A stretch of 64,000 nt of DNA from Tupaia tana (Eukaryota; Chordata; Mammalia; Scandentia; Tupaiidae): the NCBI GenBank assembly GCA_026018925.1, contig JAKSZU010000009.1, positions 68,684,949 through 68,748,948 on the forward strand, written 5' to 3'. Below are positions 22,600 to 34,458 of the stretch, piece by piece (position 1 is the first letter of the stretch; every line of letters begins with the position of its first letter). Below the pieces are notes generated by a model that saw only the letters and a list, made by a program, of their open reading frames with translations, searched no databases and was not told where the DNA came from. The position numbers were made by a program, and so were the translations under genes.

Positions 22600-23114
22600 A
22601 AATGAAAACAGGATCTCAAAATGATATTTGCACACCAGAGTTCTTTTCAGTATTAGTCATAATAGCCGAGAGGTGGGAATAACCCAAATGTACATCAACA
22701 GTTTAATAGATAAGAAAAATATGGCACACACATACAATATTATTCAGCCTTTATGAAGCATGAAATCCTGCTATATGTGACAACTTAGATGAACTTTGAG
22801 AACATTATTGCTAAATGAAATAACTTGGTCACAGAATGAAAAATACTGTAGAATTCTGCTTACAAGGGTTATCAAAAGTGGTCAAACTCACAAAAACGGT
22901 AAGTAGAATGAAGGTTGCTAGTGTGAAAGGGAAATGGAGAATTGCTATTCAGTGAGTACAGCATTCTAGTCATGGAACATGACAATATCTTAGATATATG
23001 CTGTACGACAATGTGCAAATAGACAACAACAGTACTATATTATACTCTTGAAAACTTGTCGAGAGGATATATCACATCATGTGTTTCTTACCACAATAAT
23101 AATAATAAAAATAC

Positions 23115-23590
23115 ATGTTTGAGCCTTATCCTGAGTCTCTGATTCTGTTGGTGTGAGTTAAAGCTTTAGAAATTCCACTTACATTACGTTCTCAGTTGAT
23201 TTTGATATTACTGATTCAGTGACCACACCTCTAAAGGTATCACCTAGGGAAAAGGTTGGCACTCTTTCTCTGTTAAAACGTCAAATCATAAATATTTTAA
23301 GCTGTTTAGGCCATAGTTTCTTATGTAACTATATAACTCTGCAAAAAAAACCTATATAACTCTGTCCAAAAGAATTCATAGATAATATATACACAAATGG
23401 ACATGCCTCTGTTACAATAAATCTTTATAAACCAAAAAAACCTGAATTTTACACAATTCTAAAGCTGTGAAATATTATTCTTTTTATTTTTTGAAATATT
23501 TAAAATGTGAAAATCATCCTTTGTTTGTAGGCTATATGAACATAGGTAGCAGATGTTTTTGGCCCAGACAGTAAATATGATTCCTTTATT
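23115..23590. repeat. hAT-type DNA transposon relics (MER5-like and related)
   Basis: 23120-23235 resembles a MER5-type end ('ctgattcagtgaccacacctc'). 23255-23590 resembles the mammalian hAT repeat with 'gggccagatagtaaatat'-type ends ('ttggcccagacagtaaatatg' at the right). Both are diverged, and assignment is from recall. Confidence 0.45.
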
Positions 23591-25490
23591 TTATATATAA
23601 TAGTAGTTATTAATAGTTCCAAACATGTTAAGGTACCATTCTATGTAATTTTCCTGTATTAACTAGTTTAATTCTACAAACAATAAGGTAGGTTCTATCA
23701 TTGTTATTTTTATAGGTGAAGTTTAAAGAATTTACACACAATCTCACATCTAGTCAGTGGCAGATGGGATTAGATCCGAAAAATGACTCCAAAGTCCAGA
23801 TTTATTAAGCACTGCAACTAATAAGGAAACTAAGTCACAAACAGATTAAATTATTTAATAGCAATCACATAACTAGTTAGAAAAAGAGTCCAGATTATCA
23901 CCCTGACACCTAATCTACTCTTTCCTACTCTGTATACTAGCCTTAGTCTTCCCATCCTTTTTCAACAACAGTGTCATGCCAACAAAGAAAATAAAATTAT
24001 CAGGTTATTATAATAGTGGATAAAAGATGATTTTGAATAGTAAAATGATGTGGTTTTGGTTACTCATAAATACAAAAGCAGATCGGGTTAGTACCTTCTT
24101 ACCTTATTTGGAAGCAAATATGCCTTGTTCCTTATTCAAAATACTGAAGGGATATGCTGAAGATTCCATTCATTGTATATTTTTGAAGGTCTTAAGAAAT
24201 ATATTTCTGACCATACTCAGGGAGAAACAATTTCTTCTTGATTCAGTCTGATTCTTAAACTTTGGTCACTCATTTTATTTAAATAATTTCCTTCTCATTC
24301 ACACATTCATTGCACACATCTATATATTAAAAACAAGCATCTTTTATATCCCTGAAAAATGAAAAATGACTTTTATTCTGGATTGGTTGGTAGCAGAAGA
24401 AATGTACAAAGCAATCTGTAAATTAATAGTAGGTGTATGAATCAATACCTTGTTAAAGGTATCATTACAAGCAAAGAAAATAGCCTTGAGGTGGATGCTA
24501 CAGACACACAGAAAACAATAAGTGTCTCCAGAATCTTCAAAGTCTATTTCCATTTTAAGTTATTTTATTCTAAGTTATTTTAGAACATTTTTATCCCAAG
24601 CATATGCAGCATGATTAGAGAAAAATGAAATGTCAGTCTTTCTATTATCAATTTAGTTTCTAAAATTTCTCATTATTTACTGAATATTCTGAAACAAAGT
24701 TTTTACATTATATTCTTAACAACTTTAAACATTTCAGAATTGGAACTCGGAAAATACGTAGTTAACTTTTCCTTCTAGACTAATAACAAATAAAGAAAAA
24801 GTGTTCACGAATGATTTTCTTATACAGATAATATAGTGTTTCCACAAGATGAAGCTGAAATATACAGACAGTTATGAATATAGACTTTTTATGGCCAGTA
24901 AAAGTTATTACTGAAGCCTGGAGCATCTGGGAGTCAGATCCCACATGAAATTAAAACAAAATAACAACAGAAGATTTATTCTAGTACATCTCTAGCTACT
25001 TTTGCAATCTGTTCACAAATAACATAATTAAATCTGATTGTAATAAATATATGTGAGAAACTTGTCTCCCCCAAAGGGGAAAAGGTCTACAATAAATCCT
25101 TAAAAAATAAGTAATTACAAAGCCTATACAAATTCACCACCACCAAATACTCCTCAAAATAGCCCACTATTTATAAATCCTAATTTTATCTATTTTTCTG
25201 AGGAAAGAAAATTCTTTTGAGTATTTGAACTTCAGTCATTAATTTCAAATCATGTTTTTAACATGAAGTTAAGTTGTCCCGATATGGGCACCTGCAGTAT
25301 TTGAGGGCAGGGAGCATGAATAAAACCCATCAGATAATAATACAGTAATTATTTTAGGTGATAGTATTTAATGTCTTCCCATAGAAATTGAACCTGTCAC
25401 TAGTATATGTAAGGTGAAGAAACTGATCATTAGATCACATGTATTAGAGAAGTTTTAGGTGAGTGATGGAAACACCACTGCAATACAAGT
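23591..25490. other. No gene recognised
   Basis: AT-rich, no long conserved frames and no clear repeat. Short frames at 24027-24251 and 24344-24553 resemble nothing I know. Confidence 0.5.
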
Positions 25491-25690
25491 CCAGTACAGT
25501 AGTTCACAGACACTGATTTTGAGTCCTTTGCCTGAGTGAGTGCACAAGAATTTCCCAGGAGCTGATTAAAAACAAATTTTCAGAGCCTGATTTACTAGGG
25601 CTATAGCATGGTTCAGGACTCTCTATTTATCACAAACAACTAGTTGAAACAGATGTGCAAACAAGGTTAACACTGTTGTCAGGCATTTCT
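25491..25690. repeat. Possible hAT/MER5-type relic
   Basis: The pattern 'ccaggagctgattaaaaacaaattttcagagcctgat' followed by 'gaaacagatgtgcaa' resembles diverged MER5-group elements. Confidence 0.35.
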
Positions 25691-25782
25691 ATAAGAAATT
25701 AGCCATAATGTTCATCTAAATTCTGTCTCCCCCAAATTATCATCCATACAAGACTGATTCTAAATAAAAGCAAAGAATATCA

Positions 25783-25976
25783 GGGATCAGCAGGTGGTGC
25801 GGTGGTTAAAGGCACTGGAATCTCACATGGTCGACTGCCATTTGAGTTTCAGACCTGGTGGTTTGCTTTCTCGTTTTCCCTTTCTCTCTCTCTCAGTTTC
25901 TATCTGGTCAAATTAAATAATAGTAATAATAACAAATGGAATTAAATAAATAAATAGAATTAAATAAATAAATAAT
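25783..25976 (+). mobile_element. tRNA-derived SINE, short form
   Basis: Has the gggatcagcaggtggtgcgg head, CT-rich stretch, 'tctggtcaaattaaa' motif and a TAAA-rich tail, which was the target of the next SINE. Confidence 0.9.
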
Positions 25977-25977
25977 T

Positions 25978-26243
25978 CTTTTTTTTTGGGGGGGGAGAGG
26001 TTTTTGCAATAGGGCGCGTGCGCTCGCCAGACAGGCAGAGAGAGACAGAGAGACAGAAAGCAAGAAATCACCCCCCGGGGGCGGGTGGCCATGCCGCAAT
26101 CCCTTCTCCATTCTCCTCTCGGGTTCTTGGGCACACACGCACACATGCCTGGTGTGAGTTTTAAGCCACCAGGTCCGGGACGCAAACCACGGTCGACTAC
26201 ATGGGAGTCCAGTGACATAGCCATTACGTTAACTGCTGGTTCC
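25978..26243 (-). mobile_element. tRNA-derived SINE, long form, nested in a SINE tail
   Basis: The full reverse-complement SINE is inserted in the tail of the preceding SINE. The repeat ataaataaataattctt flanks it on both sides. Confidence 0.9.
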
Positions 26244-26259
26244 ATAAATAAATAATTCT

Positions 26260-26643
26260 TAAAAAAATGTGTAGATAACGTGACTCAGTCCATCTTTCCC
26301 CCACTCTCCATACTTACACATATTTCCCCAATCTGCCAATGACAGGTAACTTTAAAAACTAACCCTTTATATTTCCAATGTAATATATTTACTAAATAGT
26401 ATTATCAAAATAGCAAATACTATTGCTTATTTGTGTAAACACTAATTTCTTTAATTGATTAATTCTTAAGATATATCTAATAGTAGATTTAATGTATTCC
26501 AATTACAATGATCAATTTTCATATGCAGGACAAGTTTCTATTATTTTTCATAAATATAATGTATTTGTTGGATTCATCTGAAGGCTAGAAAGTTAAATGG
26601 CCTTTGTATAGATGTTACCTGGTATGGCACTATCACTAAGCTG
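26260..26643. other. No gene or clear repeat
   Basis: AT-rich sequence with nothing I recognise. Confidence 0.5.
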
Positions 26644-27727
26644 TTCAGGTTGGTGCAGAAACAACTGCAGCTTTGGACTATGAATTTTAAATCTTTGTAA
26701 CTAGGCTCAGACACATCTTTACTAATCAAAATAAGAACCATTATGGTCAACACATTTTTTCCAATGAGAGGTAAGTTTGTTTATTCTTGTAGAGTAAAAA
26801 TCCATGCTTCAGGATTTAAGGAGTTCTTGGAAAGCATCTTCTACATTCTATTGATTGTGGAAGTGATTTCCCTGCAAAAAGTCATTGAGATGCTTGAAGA
26901 AGTGGTCAGTTGGCAAAACAGTTGGGTACTATGGCAGACGAGACAAAATTTCGTAGGCCAATTCGTTCAACTTTTGAAGCATTGATTGTGTGATGTGCAG
27001 TCGGTTGATGTCATGGAGAAGAATAGGGCCCTTCTGTTGACCAATGCCAGATGTAGGCATTGCAGTTTTTGGTGCATTTCATCAATTGCTGAGCATACCA
27101 CTCAGACATAATGGTTTTGCCGAGATTCATAAATCTAGCGGATCAGACCCCAGCAAACAGTGACCATGACCTTTTTCCGGTGCAAGTTTGACTTTGAGAA
27201 GTGCTTTGGAGCGTGTTGGTCCAACCACTGAGCTGGTCATTGCCAGTTGTATAAATTTCACTTTTCAGTGCGTGTTACAATCTGATCTAGAAATGATTCG
27301 TTGTTATTGTATAGAATAAGAGAAGACAACACTTCTAAAGAATAGGTTTGCTTGTTTGTTTGTTGTTTTGATCAGCTCATGAGGTACCCACTTAGCTTTT
27401 TCACCTTTCCAATCTGATTCAAATGCTGAATGACCCTAGAATGTTCGAAGCTGAGTTCTTTGGTAACTTCTTGTTTAGCTGTAAGAGGATCAGCTATGAT
27501 GATTGCTCTCACTTGTCAACTTCTGATGGCTGCCCACTACACTCTGCATTTTTAAGACTCTCATCTCCTTTGCAAAATTTATTGAACCACCACTGCACTA
27601 TATGATCATTAGCAGTTCCTAGGCCAAATGTGTTGATGTTGCAAGTTGCCTCCACTGCTTTCCAACCCATTTGGAATCAAATAAGAAATTGCTTGAACTT
27701 ACTTTTTATCTTACATCATTTCCATAA

Positions 27728-27812
<85 letters not shown>

Positions 27813-27968
27813 ATAGACAGCAAGTAACAATTTATTAACAAAAAAGTCATAAAGTAAGAAACACATTAAAATGATGTATAACATGACTACATTTATTTAA
27901 GAATGCATTCAGTATCAAATAGCAAATTTCAACGATGCAAAGCTGCAATTACTTTTGTACCATTCTAA
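26644..27968 (-). mobile_element. Hsmar1-like mariner transposon, decayed
   Basis: The terminal inverted repeats match in type: left 'ttcaggttggtgcagaaacaactgcag', right (reverse complement) 'ttagaatggtacaaaagtaattgc', which is the Hsmar1/MADE1 pattern. The minus-strand translation follows a mariner transposase. It shows N-terminal helix-turn-helix sequence (about 27400-27670, with 'VQWWFNKFCKGDE'), a catalytic-domain start (about 27100-27330, with 'FLDQIVT' and 'PAQWLDQHAPKHF') and 'KKVMVTV' with 'ILLHD'-type sequence beyond. Many stops make it dead. The length is near full size, and a TA/CA microsatellite expands its 5' UTR. Confidence 0.9.
27731..27810. repeat. (TA)n(CA)n microsatellite
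   Basis: About 40 bp of TA followed by about 40 bp of CA, inside the mariner 5' leader. Confidence 0.95.
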
Positions 27969-27974
27969 CAGCTA

Positions 27975-29000
27975 TTAAAGCCAGGGACCTAAGAGTCATC
28001 CTTGATTTATCAATTCTACTTACCCTATGAATCTACCCATCAGCAAGTTTCATATTTACTTCTAAAATATATTCTACATCTATCTACATCTCTTTACCTC
28101 CACTGCCACCATGCCATTCCATGCCACAACTATCTTTCACTGACCAAAAAATCTTCTTAGTGGTCTCATTCCCCCCACTTGCTCACCTCACCCCTCTTGA
28201 TCCACTTTCCCTACAGTAGTGGTCCTCCATATAAACCTTCTAAGGACTTTTCTCTGTACTTAAAATGCAATTCAAATCCCTAACCAGGATCTGAAAGACT
28301 TTGAGTGACCTATATCCTACCTATTTATTGAACTACCTCTTGGTTAACAGTGTATTTTAATCATTTAAATTATTTTTCTTTCTTTATTTTATAATGGCTT
28401 GCCATCTTGGGGAATCTTGAAGACATAACAAGAGACTATCCCTACTAAGGTTAGATAATTCTTAGAAATATCAGGACCAGCAGATGGCATGACAGTTACA
28501 TCACTGGACTGTCAAGTAGTTAACTGCAATTTGAGTCCCAGACCCGGCGGCATAAAACTCATGATGGATGCCTGTGCATGTGTGCCCAAAATCTTGAGAG
28601 GAGAATAGAGAATGGATTACAAGCATAGCTATCCCCTCCCGGGGGTGGGGCAGTGATTTCTCACTTTCTGCCTCTGTGTCTCTCTCTCTGTCTCTCCAGT
28701 GAGCACACATGCCTTATAGCAAAAATCTATCTCTAAAAAAAAAAAAAAAAAGAAGAAGAAATATAAAACAATTTGCCTGTGAGTACACTTTTCATATAGA
28801 GTACACTTTTCATATATAAGCCAACTAATCTGGAGCCCATGTCTGTAGCCACCTTGTTTATCAAACCCTAACACCCCAAAGCTACCTTATTTCTCAGTTT
28901 AAATATCACCCCCTCTGAGAGGTCTCTTCAGACCATTCAATATAAAATAGGTCCCATTGTATTTTTCTCCATCTCAGGTTCTTGTTCTAATTTTTAAGTA
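27975..29000 (+). repeat. L2-like LINE 3' end, split by a SINE
   Basis: The order of sequence around 28060-28330 (short CT-rich coding-like blocks) and 28880-28940 ('ctcagtttaaatatcaccccctctgagaggtctcttc') resembles the conserved L2 3' region. A SINE at 28473-28750 interrupts it. Assignment is by recall. Confidence 0.55.
28473..28750 (+). mobile_element. tRNA-derived SINE, long form
   Basis: Full structure with a long A-run at the end. The duplication agaaatat flanks it. Confidence 0.9.
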
Positions 29001-30290
29001 GGAAAATATTAAACTAGTATTACTTTAGTAATATTGTTTTCAAGCAACAGTAACTAAACATGGTTTCTCTAAGTCTACTTCTAAGAAATGTGATCAGATT
29101 TCAATACCCACTTGGAAAACAAACAATGATTTATAACAACAGAATGACTATTACTTTTGTGACCCCCTACTACTCTGAATAATAAGTATTGGATAAATTA
29201 CATGTACTAGATAATCTGGATAATATTTTATCATTTCCATTGCTCATTATTATAACTACCTATTTATTAAATGTAAAAGTTAATTTGTTCTTACTAATAC
29301 CCTTGATATCATTGAGTTTGTGGAAAATTATGCAACTAGACTTACTATTTCAGAAAAACATCCAAGGCAAAGTGATAGAACTGTGGCAAACATTTGTACT
29401 ATAATCCAGAATCTTCCTCTATTAAGTATAATTATTTGTTTTATTCATGCTTTATAGTTATATAACTGAATTTCTACATTATCTCCACTCTCATAATAAA
29501 ACTACAGCCCATAATATGTGTTCTACCAGATTTATCTCTGCCATCATGTAAAGCATTCAAAAGAAGGACAACAAGTAGTAAACACAATTAACTGTGTGTC
29601 AGAGAATGTTAAATCTTTTCATCATCATTGTTACACTGAAACATGCTGAGAGATATCATATCAAACCACTGAAATGAGAGACCAGAATGGGACTAGATTT
29701 CTAACAGTATCATCTGTTTCATCTGAAACTCTAAGGAAAACTAACATTAGATCTACTAGACTAAGTTTAGTGTAAGAAGGCCATTTAAACATGTTACCAT
29801 AGAAGAGAAAATGGAAATGACATCCAAAAACTCTAATTGGATTAATTGTCACCTTGCTTCTTTATTCAAATAGCTCAGTGAAAAAGATACGGCAATAAGT
29901 ATGTATTCATCTGCTGAGGTAGAATATATGACATCGCATTATTTATTGCATAAAGAATAGGACCAACTCTCACACATTGTAGAAGAAAAATTGTTACAAC
30001 CTATGGTGGAAAACTCTTTTGGATCACATTGGAGTGGTGTGTAGAGGGCAGCTAAGGAACTGTCATGAAAGCACCCACCTTGTAGCATGTAATAGTTTTA
30101 GAGAAAGTCTTTTTCTTATCCTTTAGGATTCAAGATTAAGGATGAATTTCTTCAACTCATCTCTTCATTCATTACTCATTTATCCACTTGAGAAGTATTC
30201 ACTGAAAAAAGCTTCATAGCCTCTTTTTGATGACTGCTAAACACTTACTCTTCTTCATAATGTTACCAAAATCAAAGCATTTAAGGACAA
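29001..30290. other. No gene recognised
   Basis: AT-rich. Short open frames only, none conserved to my eye, and no clear repeat. Confidence 0.5.
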
Positions 30291-30665
30291 GAAACAGTCA
30301 CCAGAAAAACAAAACTATGATTCACTTGAAGATGAGGCTTCATTACAGGTGATGTTGTCTGGGAGATAGCTAGGTTTGCTCATAAAGGCTTTCCTTTCTT
30401 AACTCCCCCCAACATGTTCTGGATGGACTTTTATAGAGAAATACTTCTTGACATAGTCTTAAATATAGTACATGTATGAAAATGAAGGACTGAAACTCAA
30501 CTCTGATTGTCAACTCAGGCAGCAGTCCCATTGCTTCATTATTAAAACTGCTACTGTTCTGATTGGTCACTCTGCTGAAGTTCATACTCCCTCCCTGCAG
30601 TGGGGGTCATCTTGAAGTGATTCAACCTTGCCAGTGCATGCCAAGTGTTGGCTAATTACAATTTC
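30291..30665 (-). repeat. LTR-like fragment, related to 33400-34075
   Basis: Shares with 33400-34075 the ordered blocks 'gaagatgaggcttcattacaggtgatgt', 'agctaggtttgctcata' and 'ctgctactgttctgattggtcactctgc'. In the second copy the reverse strand has AATAAAGCC, as in an LTR R region. Family not identified. Confidence 0.5.
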
Positions 30666-31386
30666 CCCCTTTCTTTTGATCCTTTATATTTACCAAAATA
30701 TATGTTACTATTTTGATACTGTGAATAAATAATCTACTTTTGTTTTACCCACCATATGCTAATCAGAATTTTTATGCAATTTATATTTATCTAGTTTGCT
30801 TGTTCTTAACCATTATATTTGAGTGGCTCACAGAAAATAAGGGTAGCCATGTAAGCCATTGTTACTTTCCTTTGAAAAGGCAAATCCAAGCTAACCCTAC
30901 ATTACCTAGTCTTGTCTTAACTAAAGACTGAGATACTGGACATGGATATTTCCTCAATGTTTTCCCTACTTCATAGCACACAAAATGGCCAGGAAGGACA
31001 ATCCTGGGTCCTTGATTTACATGAATTTTGGAGACATTATACCAAAAAATTTAATACTAACTTTATTTACCAAAAATTTTAACCAAGTCATATGAACTCA
31101 AACTCATTTGGGTTTATTTATCTTATCTATTAATGCTCATTTAAATCAACTTGTTATTACAAGCAGAGACAATCATACATGTAAACACACCATATGTATC
31201 TATGAATACACGTGTAATACAAAACAGATTATGTTATATATCACATATAGCTAAGGTAAAACAAAAAGCTTCATCCTCCCAGAGTATAAAATAACCTCCC
31301 AAGGTCAAATAGAACTCGAATATTTAATGAATCACTATACTTTAATGCACAGCTGATCAGATTCCAACAGAAAAGAATACCACTTC
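30666..31386. other. No gene or clear repeat
   Basis: AT-rich, nothing recognised. Confidence 0.45.
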
Positions 31387-31655
31387 GGGACCAGCAGATG
31401 GAGTTATGGTTACGTTGCTCCCACGTAGTCGACTGTGGTTTGAGCCTTAGACCAGTGACATAAAAAACTCATGCAAGACAAATGTGTGTGCATGCCCAAG
31501 ATACCGAGAGGAGAATAAGGAGAAGGGATTGGGGCATGGCCACCCACTCCACTCCACCTCGAGTGATTTCTTGCTTTCTGTCTCTCTATCTCTCTGGTTC
31601 TCTCTGGCAAGCACACTGCCTTATGGTAAAAATATCTCTCTCTCTAAAAAAAAGG
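31387..31655 (+). mobile_element. tRNA-derived SINE, long form
   Basis: Head to tail present. The duplication aaaagaataccactt / aaaagaatgccactt flanks it. Confidence 0.9.
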
Positions 31656-31669
31656 AAGAAAAGAATGCC

Positions 31670-32208
31670 ACTTTCAGTAGCATTAACTAAATCTCAGTTT
31701 CATTTTTTCCTTCTCTCCTACAGGAGTGAGAGCTAAACACACAGGCATATGCACTCACACACATACCCACACACAAATTTTTATAAAGATTATGACATAT
31801 CCAAATGGATCTTTTAAGACTTTCTGTCTCTTCAGCCAAATGAGAATTATCCCTCCAAACATTCTCTTGAAACAAAAAACAAATGTCTGAAGAGAGATTT
31901 AGCTACGTTTTAGCCAAATGAGGAAATCCTTAATAATTGCTCTACTGTGTAGAGCGTAGTCACCTGTCTCTCCAAATTGAGTTCCCTGCCAGGCAAGTTT
32001 CCCTTGGCCCATAAGACGGAAGGGTGGAAGCCTGGGGCTGACTCTCAGGAGGTGACTTCAGCAGGAATACCCTTTGACAGAAGGGCCTCCAGTTCCTCAT
32101 GAACCTAGGGTCACTGACTTCCCAGTGTCCTGAGGCTCTTCTTCCAACTCTGCATCTGAGGGGCAGGAACCTGAGTCTCATCTGACTTAGCAAGCCCTGC
32201 CACGAAAT
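31670..32208. other. No gene or clear repeat
   Basis: Short CA-rich stretch near 31735-31775. The rest is unrecognised. Confidence 0.4.
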
Positions 32209-32223
32209 CATGGTATAATTTTA

Positions 32224-32476
32224 CTTTCCTGTTTTTTTTAGGACTTGGTTGTAGACTGAACACACTCAACAGAGAGACAAAGCTAGGGAATGGGAGAAAT
32301 CACCCCCAAGGGGACAGTTGCACCGTAATCTCTTGCCCTTCATTTTCTTCTCAGGATTTTGGGCAGGAACACACATGCTCCCAGTGCGATTTTTTAAGCT
32401 GCCCAAACTGGGACTTGAATGGCTATCGGCCATATGGGAATCTAATGCCTTGACCACCATGCCACCTGTTGGCTCC
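32224..32476 (-). mobile_element. tRNA-derived SINE, older long form
   Basis: Diverged body. The perfect 15-bp duplication catggtataatttta (32209-32223 and 32477-32491) proves it as an insertion. Confidence 0.9.
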
Positions 32477-32550
32477 CATGGTATAATTTTAAAAACAGTT
32501 TTCTTACTATCTCCCCTAAAAATCCAGCTGACATTATGGCCTTGATTCTT

Positions 32551-32805
32551 TTTTTTATTTTTTTGAGAGGTTTTTGCTACAGGGCGCGTGCGCTTGCCAG
32601 AGAGACAGAGAGATAGAAAGCGAGAAATCACCCCCCAGGGAGGATGGCCACGCCACAATCCCTTCTCCTCCATTCTCCTCTCGGGATCTTGGGCACGCAT
32701 GCACACGCACCGGGCGTGAGTTTAAGCCACCGGGTCCGGGACTTGAACCACAGTCGGCTACATGGGAGTCCAGCGACATAGCCATTACGCTAACTGCTGG
32801 TCCCA
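32551..32805 (-). mobile_element. tRNA-derived SINE, long form
   Basis: Well preserved. The duplication atggccttgattct / atggccttcattct flanks it. Confidence 0.95.
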
Positions 32806-32879
32806 TCATGGCCTTCATTCTGAAGTATGTGGCTCAGAGGACTTTCAGCTGGTATTGAGAGCTTTTTACCTATATCAAA

Positions 32880-33714
32880 GGTTAATGTCAAAGCAATGGA
32901 ATAAAATATACAGTTGTTAAACACAGGACTTCTTTTGAAGTCTATGGTCTTCTACCACTTAGCTGGAACCTCCACACCATCTTTCTGCAAACATGAACCC
33001 TCCCAAGAATGGAATATAAACTAATATTATAAATACAAATTCCTGCACATCCCAAAAGAGGTTTTCTAAGGTGCTATCTTCTGGATGAGCCCTTACTCAC
33101 TCACCTGGTACCTGGAAACAGCTTCCTGCAAACATGAACCCTTGTAAGAGAGGGCTTAGCCAAAAGGAAAGACTCACCCATCTAGAGGACAACTGTGAGC
33201 TTCTTCCTGCTTCTGCTGGATTCCAGTTCTCCCACTAAAGTGATTTGGGCTGCTGCTAGGGCATAGGGTTCAAAAAAGTTCTGGAGGCAGGACCCCTAAG
33301 TCCAGAGCTGTGGACATCCCAGATGAGTTTTTGCCTTCTGTTACTAAACCAAAGTAGTTACAGCCTGGGAACAGTCACTTACTGCTAGGAAAACCAAAAT
33401 CTGACCTACTAGCTTTGTTGAGAAGGAAGGCTTTATTATAGGTGATGTCATACAGGAGACAGTTAGTTTTGCTCAAAAGATTTTCTATTCAAGGGACCAG
33501 CTGTTAGCGTAATGGCTATGTTGCTGGACTCCCATGTAGTCGACCACGGTTCGAGTTCCAGACCCGGTGTCTTAAACTCATGCCAGGCGCGTGTGCGTGC
33601 GTGCCCAAGATCCCGAGAGGAGAATGGAGGAGAAGGGATTCCGGCATGGCCATCCCCCCTGGGGGGTGATTTCTCACTTTCTCTCTGCCTGTCTGGCTAG
33701 CGCACATGCCCTAT

Positions 33715-33759
<45 letters not shown>

Positions 33760-34075
33760 CAAACAAACAAAAAAAAAACCCAAACAAACAAAAACTTAAG
33801 AAAAAAAAGATTTTGTATTCAAATGTATTCAGAAATGGGCATTGATAAAGAAATAATTTCATCCAAAGTTTTCAACCAGGTCCATATATGTCAATGAAGA
33901 ATTAAAAAGTATGTAGCTCTTATTGGTCAATTTAAGCAACATTCCCATTGGTCCATTATTGGACCTGGTACTGTTCTGATTGGTTCCTTTGCAGCAGTTA
34001 GCATCCACGCTCCTTCCCTACAGGGGGAGACAAACAGGCCACTCAGCCTTTCAGGTACATGCCCCTACAGTAACA
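32880..34075 (-). repeat. LTR-like region split by a SINE
   Basis: 33400-33490 plus 33823-34075 parallel 30291-30665 (see there). The reverse strand carries 'atcacctataataaagcc', a poly(A)-signal context. 32880-33400 may be its U5/internal side, but I cannot confirm that. Confidence 0.4.
33493..33808 (+). mobile_element. tRNA-derived SINE with very long A-tail
   Basis: Near-consensus SINE, a tail of about 40 pure A, then (AAACCC)-like and A-rich repeats. The duplication agattttctattcaa / agattttgtattcaa flanks it. The long pure A-tail suggests a recent insertion. Confidence 0.95.
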
Positions 34076-34176
34076 GTAGTATGGAACACAGTGCCTGACC
34101 TATGCTAAGTGTAAGCAAAAACCTACAGGAGGTGAGGGACTATCACATATATAATCTCAATGTACATTTCATTTTA

Positions 34177-34444
34177 TTTATTTCTTTATTTTTTGGAGAG
34201 GTTTTTCACTATAGGGCACGTGCGCTCGCCAGACAGACAGAGACATAGAGACAGAAAGCGAGAAATCACCCCCCAGGGGGGATGGTCACGCTGCAATCAC
34301 TTCTCCTCCAATCTCCTCTCGGGATCTTGGGCACGTACGCACGCGCGCCCAGCATGAGTTTTAAGCCACCGGGTCCGGGACGCGAACCGCGGTCGGCTAC
34401 GTGGGAGTCCAGTGACATAGCCATTACGCTAACTGCTGGTTCCC
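34177..34444 (-). mobile_element. tRNA-derived SINE, long form
   Basis: Near-consensus with CpGs kept. The perfect duplication tacatttcatttta (34163-34176 and 34445-34458) flanks it. Confidence 0.95.
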
Positions 34445-34458
34445 TACATTTCATTTTA

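Larger units (their letters stand above)
20893..23110 (+). mobile_element. Old L1, right part (ORF2 end and 3' UTR)
   Basis: Continues the old L1 from 2809 through ORF2 C-terminal relics ('atgggaaaaaggtagccttc', 'aatattattcagcc') to an A-rich end near 23110. It is more diverged than L1 A and B, which fits it being the oldest layer. Confidence 0.75.

Noticed and set aside
22305..22624. Recurring open frames of 60-110 codons at SINE copies
   Set aside because: Every near-consensus SINE yields the same peptides on either strand. They are repeat artefacts.
34177..34444. Possible tRNA gene from A and B box motifs
   Set aside because: The tRNA-like head is followed by a SINE body, A-tail and TSD, and does not fold as a functional tRNA by eye.
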